A stretch of DNA of 6,221 nucleotides from an uncultured Peptococcaceae bacterium (lineage in GTDB: Bacteria; Bacillota; Desulfitobacteriia; Desulfitobacteriales; Syntrophobotulaceae), in NCBI GenBank assembly GCA_937892995.1, contig CALBJS010000233.1, forward strand, positions 1 through 6,221. Reading direction: 5' to 3'. The notes under the pieces were generated by a model. It made no database searches. It saw only the letters and a list, made by a program, of their open reading frames with translations, and was not told the DNA's origin. Shown in pieces: positions 6,020-6,221 of this stretch. A program made the translations under genes and the position numbers. Within the stretch, counting starts at the first letter, position 1, and the number at the start of each line of letters is the position of its first letter.

Positions 6020-6101
6020 TACGTAATAAGCAAAACTAAAGCTATTTTCAGCAAAAATCGGGGCTAAAGAGCTAGTAGATAGTTGGGATGGGGTACACAG
6101 A

Positions 6102-6221
6102 ATGTTGATATTTATTTCGGGTGGTGTCCGTAGTGGTAAAAGCTCATTGGGGGAGAAACTGGCAACTGCTTTAGCTGGGGAAAATAGAAAAATATATTTA
6201 GCTACAGCCCGGCATTATGAT
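6102..6221 (+). CDS. cobU: Adenosylcobinamide kinase / guanylyltransferase, N-terminal part (3' end outside window)
   Basis: The first 40 codons are present and run off the right edge. MLIFISGGVRSGKSSLGEKL carries the CobU P-loop GGVRSGKS at residues 7-14, followed by YLATARHYD, matching the family's YIATA start of the next strand. The bifunctional enzyme phosphorylates adenosylcobinamide and transfers GMP to it, giving adenosylcobinamide-GDP, the partner of the CobT product in nucleotide-loop assembly. The start is ATG 6102 with a G-rich GATGGGG (6087-6093) about 8 bases upstream, a modest RBS. The 82-base gap after cobT shows no terminator, so one transcription unit with cobT is likely. Full-length relatives have about 170-190 residues. 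Confidence 0.93.
   Translation, partial: MLIFISGGVRSGKSSLGEKLATALAGENRKIYLATARHYD

Overview
The window most likely comes from an organohalide-respiring Firmicute of the Desulfitobacterium/Dehalobacter group (Peptococcaceae). I infer this from gene content and order, AT-leaning codon use and strong Shine-Dalgarno sites; no database search was possible. All genes lie on the + strand.

Left half (1-3765): the 3' part of a reductive dehalogenase operon. It holds the C-terminal 209 codons of the catalytic subunit RdhA with both iron-sulfur motifs, then a terminator-like hairpin and a 16-bp perfect palindrome. Next come an RdhC/CprC/PceC-type FMN-binding membrane protein, a 61-codon single-span membrane protein overlapping its end, and a divergent GroEL-type chaperonin. 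The order A-C-chaperonin, with no RdhB anchor gene between A and C, resembles the cprBACD arrangement of chlorophenol reductive dehalogenase loci, so rdhB probably lies left of the window. The rdhC reading frame is broken near its 5' end: the RBS, start and signal-anchor are in one frame, and the FMN domain and the rest are in another.

Middle (3766-4186): a non-coding leader of about 420 bases. It holds a cobalamin riboswitch with an enlarged peripheral arm, followed by an intrinsic terminator immediately upstream of the next RBS.

Right half (4187-6221): a riboswitch-controlled corrinoid group. It comprises a DUF71/COG2102 PP-loop ATPase (of the kind often mislabelled diphthine-ammonia ligase), cobT, and the first 40 codons of cobU.

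Taken together, the left operon makes and matures a corrinoid/Fe-S enzyme, and the right one remodels or completes the corrinoid's nucleotide loop, under feedback from cobalamin. The most notable points are the rdhC frameshift, the dedicated chaperonin with altered substrate-binding positions, the small overlapping membrane protein, and the DUF71 protein placed firmly in a B12 context.
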